The notes beneath the pieces are model-generated. The model ran no database searches, was not told the origin of the DNA, and saw only the letters and a program-made list of their open reading frames with translations. A stretch of DNA of 64,000 nucleotides from Paenibacillus bovis (GTDB taxonomy: Bacteria > Bacillota > Bacilli > Paenibacillales > Paenibacillaceae): assembly GCF_001421015.2 (NCBI RefSeq), contig NZ_CP013023.1, positions 4,955,001 to 5,019,000 on the forward strand. The letters run 5' to 3'. Numbering within the stretch: the stretch's first letter is position 1; the number at the start of each line of letters is the position of its first letter. The translations under genes were made by a program, and so were the position numbers. Below, in pieces: positions 60,098 to 64,000 of this stretch.

Positions 60098-61594
60098 TTA
60101 TCCTCTAAAAGCAGCCAGCCGCCGGTTCAGGTCAGCCGTCTGATTGTAAATCTCCTGATAAATGACAAATAGCTGGTTATACTGCTCTGCCCGGTCCGGA
60201 TCGGGTTCATACGATTTGGAAGTGCGCAGGAACGCTGCAGCGCAATCTGCCAGCGAATCGAACCAGCCGCTGCCGTAAGCAGCCAGCATAGCAGCTCCCA
60301 TCGCAGGTCCCTGCTCATTCTCCAGCCGGACTACCCGTGCATTGAAAATATCCGCCTGCATCTGCAGCCAGGTCTCATTACGAGCACCGCCGCCTATGGA
60401 GATCACTTCGGTAATCTGTTTGCCGGACTCCCGCAAGATATCGATCGATTCCCGCAGGGAGAACGTAATACCTTCCAGCACAGCACGGGCAAAATGCGGC
60501 AGACGATGCGATGCATCCATACCGATAAAGCTGCCCCGGATATCTGCATCCGGATGTGGTGTACGTTCGCCGACAATATACGGCGTAAACAGCAGTCCAT
60601 CGGCTCCGGCAGTAATCTCGTCCACGCCTGACAGCAAGGCTTCAAATGATAGTTCTTTGCCAAATGTGCTGCGGAACCATTCCAGACTGTAACCAGCAGC
60701 CAGCGTTACGCCCATGATATAAAAGGCATCTTTTTCCCCATGGTTAAAGAAATGAACTTTACCTTCAAAATCCAGATCCTTGCGTTCTTCATAGGACAAC
60801 ACAACCCCGGAGGTACCGATACTGCACATCGTCTGGCCTTCGCTTAGAATGCCTGCTCCGATCGCACCGCAAGCATTATCCGCGCCACCCGCATAGACAC
60901 GCGTAGTCTCACCAAGACCTGTACGCTCCCGGACCTCCGGCAGCAGTCCGCCTACATCGTCAAAAGACTCTACCAGACGCGGACAAAGAGATAATGGCAG
61001 ATCAAACGCAGTAGCAATCGTTTCGCTCCAAGACTTGGCGGTAATATCGAGCAGCAGCGTACCTGCCGCATCCGAATAATCCATCGCCAGATCACCGGTC
61101 AGCCGATAGCGTACATAATCCTTGGGCAGCAGGAACAGGGCTGCCCGGCTCCAGTTATCCGGTTCGTGTTCCTGTACCCACAGTATTTTGGGTAAAGTAA
61201 ACCCTTCAAGCGCACGATTACGGGCAATTTGCAGCAATTCTCCACCCAGCTTCTGTTCGATCCGACGGCACTGGGAAGTGGTACGTGTATCATTCCACAG
61301 GATCGCCGGACGGACCACTTGATGATCCTGATCCAGCAATACCAATCCATGCATCTGTCCGGAGAAGCTCATGCCTTGTATCTCTTCTGCCGGTACGCCG
61401 GATACCTCCAGCAGTCTGCCCAGCGAGACCAGCGTCTGCTCTACCCAATCTTCGGGATTCTGTTCGCTGTATCCCGGCTTGGGTTGGGATAGCGGATACG
61501 ACTCCGATGTCTCAAATGCCACCTGCCCCTGCTTGTTGACCAGCACCGTTTTGACAGCGCTGGTCCCCAGATCTACTCCAATAACGTAGCTCAT
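60098..61594 (-). CDS. xylB: Xylulokinase
   Basis: A 498-residue FGGY-family kinase that phosphorylates D-xylulose to xylulose 5-phosphate for the pentose phosphate pathway. The phosphate-binding VIGVDLGTSAVKTVLVN opens the protein. MSFSGQMHGLVLLD, the base-supplying ILWNDTRT, ADNACGAIGAG and ISIGGGARNETW are typical. AAGGAGG precedes the ATG. It follows xylA after a 223-bp gap that contains a terminator, so expression may be lower than that of xylA. Confidence 0.95.
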   Translation of the reverse strand: MSYVIGVDLGTSAVKTVLVNKQGQVAFETSESYPLSQPKPGYSEQNPEDWVEQTLVSLGRLLEVSGVPAEEIQGMSFSGQMHGLVLLDQDHQVVRPAILWNDTRTTSQCRRIEQKLGGELLQIARNRALEGFTLPKILWVQEHEPDNWSRAALFLLPKDYVRYRLTGDLAMDYSDAAGTLLLDITAKSWSETIATAFDLPLSLCPRLVESFDDVGGLLPEVRERTGLGETTRVYAGGADNACGAIGAGILSEGQTMCSIGTSGVVLSYEERKDLDFEGKVHFFNHGEKDAFYIMGVTLAAGYSLEWFRSTFGKELSFEALLSGVDEITAGADGLLFTPYIVGERTPHPDADIRGSFIGMDASHRLPHFARAVLEGITFSLRESIDILRESGKQITEVISIGGGARNETWLQMQADIFNARVVRLENEQGPAMGAAMLAAYGSGWFDSLADCAAAFLRTSKSYEPDPDRAEQYNQLFVIYQEIYNQTADLNRRLAAFRG

Positions 61595-61680
61595 AGTATT
61601 CCTCCTTTATAAATTGCTGAATGACCGATAGGATGGCTGCACACATCAAAATGATGCTTTACAGCGAATGGTATTCATAC

Positions 61681-61728
61681 CAAAAATCGCTCCCCTGCCG
61701 GTTCCCTTACGGGACCCAGGGAAGCGAT
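61681..61728 (-). terminator. Terminator or attenuator between xylA and xylB
   Basis: ATCGCTCCCCTG and CAGGGAAGCGAT arms with a second GGTTCCC/GGGACC pair; on the minus strand five T residues follow the stem. It should stop part of the xylA transcript before xylB. Confidence 0.75.
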
Positions 61729-61817
61729 CATGGACTCTTTATGATGCAGACAACAGCTATCCGGATCACACCTGCAGGATCTGATACGATGCATGGCTGT
61801 CTGCTGTAAAGATAGGA

Positions 61818-63134
61818 TTATTCAGTCACCAGATACTGGTTCAGTGTGGCTTTGAGCAATTCTTCACGGCCGGATTCATTCTGGCGCGGCTGCTCGTTGT
61901 TCAGCGCGTACTCTGCCAGTGAAGACAGTGTTGCTTTGCCGCTCACTACATCGGCACCCACGCCTTCGCGGAAGCTGCTGTAGCGCTGATCGATAAAGTC
62001 TTCGAACACGCGATCTTCCAGCAGACGGGCAGCCGTGGTCAGACCTTTGGCAAATGTATCCATACCGGCTACATGAGCGATTACCAGATCTTCCGGTGTA
62101 AAGGAAGGACGGCGTACTTTGGCATCAAAGTTAATACCGCCACGACCCAGACCACCATTTTGCAGCACTTCATACATGGTTGTTGTCGCTGCATACAGAT
62201 CTACCGGGAATTCATCTGTATCCCAGCCGATCAGCATATCGCCTTGGTTCGCGTCGAGCGAGCCGAGCATGCCTTCTGTACGGGCTACACGCAGCTCATG
62301 CTGGAACGTATGGCCTGCCAGTGTCGCATGGTTGGCTTCCAGGTTCAGTTTGAAATGATCGGTCAGATCATATTTTTTGAGGAAGGAAATCGCTGTCGCC
62401 GCATCAAAGTCGTATTGATGCTTGGTCGGCTCTTTTGGCTTCGGCTCGATCAGGAACTGGGCATCAAAGCCGATTTCCTTGGCATAATCGACTGCCATAT
62501 GGAACATGCGGCCCATATTGTCCTGCTCCAGTGCATAGTCTGTATTCAGCAGTGTCTCATACCCTTCACGACCGCCCCAGAATACATAGTTTTCCGCGCC
62601 CAGACGCTTGCCGACTTCCAGACCTTTTTTGATCTGTGCCGCCGCATGAGCATATACATCGGCATTACATGTAGAAGCTGCACCGTGCATAAAGCGCGGA
62701 TTGCTGAACATGTTGGCTGTATTCCACAGCAGTTTTTTGCCGGTTTGCTTCATATGTTGTTCAATCATATCGACAATCGTATCGATATTGTTGTAAAATT
62801 CGCGAAGACTGTCTCCTTCGGGAGCGATATCCACATCGTGGAAACAGAAGTAAGGCATGCTCAGTTTGTCCATCAGCTCGAACAGTCCTTCGACGCGAGC
62901 TTTGGCCAGGTCCATGCCTGTATAGGAGCCCCACGGACGGGAAGCGGTTTCAACACCGAATGGATCGGAACCACCGGCAACGAGTGTATGCCAGTACGCC
63001 ATACCAAAGCGCAGATGCTCTTCCATCGTCTTGCCCGCTACGATCTGGGACGGATTATAAAATTTAAAAGCATAGGGATTTTTGGATTGGACACCTTCGT
63101 AAGCTACTTTCTCAACATTTGCAAAGTAAGCCAT
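61818..63134 (-). CDS. xylA: Xylose isomerase
   Basis: A 438-residue enzyme converting D-xylose to D-xylulose. Catalytic and metal residues are in [12 protein letters not shown] (His), [44 protein letters not shown] and [17 protein letters not shown]. The size fits class II isomerases. The ribosome binding site is AGGAGG nine bases upstream; between the two lies ATGTAATGG, a two-codon ATG-TAA that overlaps the true ATG. Confidence 0.97.
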   Translation of the reverse strand: MAYFANVEKVAYEGVQSKNPYAFKFYNPSQIVAGKTMEEHLRFGMAYWHTLVAGGSDPFGVETASRPWGSYTGMDLAKARVEGLFELMDKLSMPYFCFHDVDIAPEGDSLREFYNNIDTIVDMIEQHMKQTGKKLLWNTANMFSNPRFMHGAASTCNADVYAHAAAQIKKGLEVGKRLGAENYVFWGGREGYETLLNTDYALEQDNMGRMFHMAVDYAKEIGFDAQFLIEPKPKEPTKHQYDFDAATAISFLKKYDLTDHFKLNLEANHATLAGHTFQHELRVARTEGMLGSLDANQGDMLIGWDTDEFPVDLYAATTTMYEVLQNGGLGRGGINFDAKVRRPSFTPEDLVIAHVAGMDTFAKGLTTAARLLEDRVFEDFIDQRYSSFREGVGADVVSGKATLSSLAEYALNNEQPRQNESGREELLKATLNQYLVTE

Positions 63135-63237
63135 TACATAAATCCTCCTCTTATGTGTTCATGGGCGTGAGATTTCGCGGCAGAACAGGTCGTCCATGAT
63201 CGGTTCAGCTGTCGGCTGCGCAAAATAACCGCTTGAA

Positions 63238-63251
63238 AGAAATCGTTTACA
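63238..63251 (-). promoter_or_regulatory. cre site in the xyl promoter region
   Basis: Plus-strand AGAAATCGTTTACA matches the cre consensus TGWAANCGNTNWCA except for its first base. It lies just downstream of the xylA -10, in the leader, so CcpA binding would block early elongation. Confidence 0.65.
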
Positions 63252-63256
63252 TCGTT

Positions 63257-63285
63257 ATCCTAACATATACAGAATACTTTGTCTA
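63257..63285 (-). promoter_or_regulatory. Promoter of xylA
   Basis: On the minus strand TAGACA (63280-63285), 17 bp, TAGGAT (63257-63262). The -35 lies inside the XylR operator. Confidence 0.6.
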
Positions 63286-63300
63286 TTCATTAAACAAAGT
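63276..63300. promoter_or_regulatory. XylR operator (xylO)
   Basis: A 25-bp interrupted palindrome with arms ACTTTGT (63276-63282) and ACAAAGT (63294-63300). It has the architecture of Bacillus xyl operators and lies between the divergent xylA and xylR genes over the xylA -35. Confidence 0.75.
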
Positions 63301-63330
63301 CTTAAAAAATCGGCTAAAGGGGTATTATTC

Positions 63331-64000
63331 ATGAAAATTACTGGAGACCAGGCACTCGTCAAACGTATCAACAAGTCGCTCGTACTGGACAGCATCCGCC
63401 AGCATGCACCATTGTCCCGTACCAGCGTCTCCCGGCTCACCGGGCTGAACAAGGCAACCGTCTCCAATCTGGTGCAGGAACTGATCGATGATCAACTGGT
63501 GCTGGAATCCGGTGAAGGCCAGTCCAGCGGCGGTCGTAAGCCGCTCATGCTGGAATTCAACCGGACAGCCGGTTATGCTGCTGGTGTAGAGCTAACCGTC
63601 AATGAACTGACGATTGTACTAACCGATCTGGAAGGCGAGATTATCGCGCGGCAGATGATGCCGCTGCAGGATCACCAGGTATCCACGACACTGGAGCTGA
63701 TGCAGCAGATGATGACCCGGTTGCTGACCGAGGTGCCTGCCTCTGTGCATGGACTAATCGGGATGGGCGTTGGTGTGCCTGGTATGGTCGATGCGCTTGG
63801 CAATGTGCTCTTCGCACCCAATCTGGGCTGGGAAGGTGTGCCGCTGCGCGTGGAGCTGGAGCAGCTGTTCGGACTGCCAGTTACGATTGATAATGAAGCC
63901 AATGCCGGCGCGATTGGCGAGCTGCAGTTCGGTGCGGGACGGCATGTACGCAATCTGGTCTATGTCAGTGTAGGTATGGGGATTGGCTCCGGTATTATTA
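63331..64000 (+). CDS. xylR: ROK-family xylose repressor XylR (5' part)
   Basis: The first 223 codons of a repressor that runs off the right edge. The N-terminal winged helix (SIRQHAPLSRTSVSRLTGLNKATVSNLVQELIDDQLV, about 22-58) is followed by GQSSGGRKPLML, then the ROK sugar-kinase-like domain with MGVGVPGMVDALG and IDNEANAGAIGE. Divergent from xylAB. D-xylose binding should release it from xylO. AAAGGGG precedes the ATG. Confidence 0.92.
   Translation, partial: MKITGDQALVKRINKSLVLDSIRQHAPLSRTSVSRLTGLNKATVSNLVQELIDDQLVLESGEGQSSGGRKPLMLEFNRTAGYAAGVELTVNELTIVLTDLEGEIIARQMMPLQDHQVSTTLELMQQMMTRLLTEVPASVHGLIGMGVGVPGMVDALGNVLFAPNLGWEGVPLRVELEQLFGLPVTIDNEANAGAIGELQFGAGRHVRNLVYVSVGMGIGSGII

Noticed and set aside
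62073..63170. A 365-codon plus-strand open frame opposite xylA
   Set aside because: Shadow of xylA, with an improbable Cys/His/Ile-rich composition.
1..64000. rRNA genes, intact tRNAs, prophage or complete insertion sequences
   Set aside because: None seen on reading both strands: no transposase or integrase, no phage structural genes, no rRNA motifs.

Overview
The window reads as about 64 kb of chromosome from a spore-forming, low-to-medium GC Gram-positive bacterium, most likely Paenibacillus or a close relative. Supporting signs are PerR beside a YgxA-type nucleotidyltransferase-like gene, a YyaC spore protease, a complete RsbV-RsbW-SigB module, strong AGGAGG ribosome binding sites, GTG and TTG starts, and Firmicute-type XylR, cre and lysine riboswitch control. 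There is no rRNA, no intact tRNA, no phage and no intact insertion sequence. The window cuts through a gene at each end: the YgxA-like gene at the left and xylR at the right.

Layout. 1-6.6 kb (minus): partial YgxA-like gene, a 40-bp tandem repeat array, a GH18 protein, perR, then a four-gene operon (GNAT, MgtC-like, a small membrane protein, a DUF4097 surface protein). 6.7-10 kb (minus): gatCAB, the amidotransferase that makes Gln-tRNA(Gln)/Asn-tRNA(Asn), with a clear SigA promoter. 10.2-16.5 kb (minus): housekeeping and hydrolase genes including a glyoxalase II-like enzyme, DedA, a methyltransferase, an alpha/beta hydrolase and yyaC. 16.6-19.5 kb (plus): DUF1128, PAP2, GlsB-like, YtxH and DUF5665 envelope/stress genes. 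19.5-20.4 kb is gene-free and holds two related giant palindromes. 20.4-30 kb (minus): sigB-rsbW-rsbV plus an upstream signalling block (hybrid kinase, CheR-type methyltransferase, large RsbK-like hybrid kinase, RsbY-like PP2C phosphatase). 30-34 kb: small membrane or secreted proteins, several behind SigB-type promoters, then a cation diffusion facilitator. 34.5-37.4 kb: a YkpA-type ABC-F protein and a metallo-hydrolase.

37.7-50.3 kb is the most distinctive part: a two-armed haem acquisition locus. The leftward arm encodes three single-NEAT secreted proteins, a 1351-residue protein with nine NEAT-like segments, and a complete siderophore/haem-type ABC importer. The rightward arm encodes a second importer (lipoprotein, permease, ATPase) and an IsdG-type haem-degrading monooxygenase. 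Fur-box-like sequences lie before both arms, so both should respond to iron. The second permease carries an arginine-rich N-terminal extension made by a 24-bp coding minisatellite.

50.4-64 kb: an AraC-type regulator, a slipin with a long odd leader containing tRNA-like fragments, a CvfC-type HEAT-repeat protein, a lysine riboswitch with terminator in front of a LysP-type permease, a secreted GH43 arabinanase with a cre site, a secreted transglutaminase-like protein, and the xylAB/xylR locus with XylR operator, cre site and promoter. The best candidates for new biology are the NEAT/haem locus, the RsbK-RsbM-RsbY-type control of SigB with recurrent N14-spaced promoters, the paired palindromic repeats, and the coding minisatellite.
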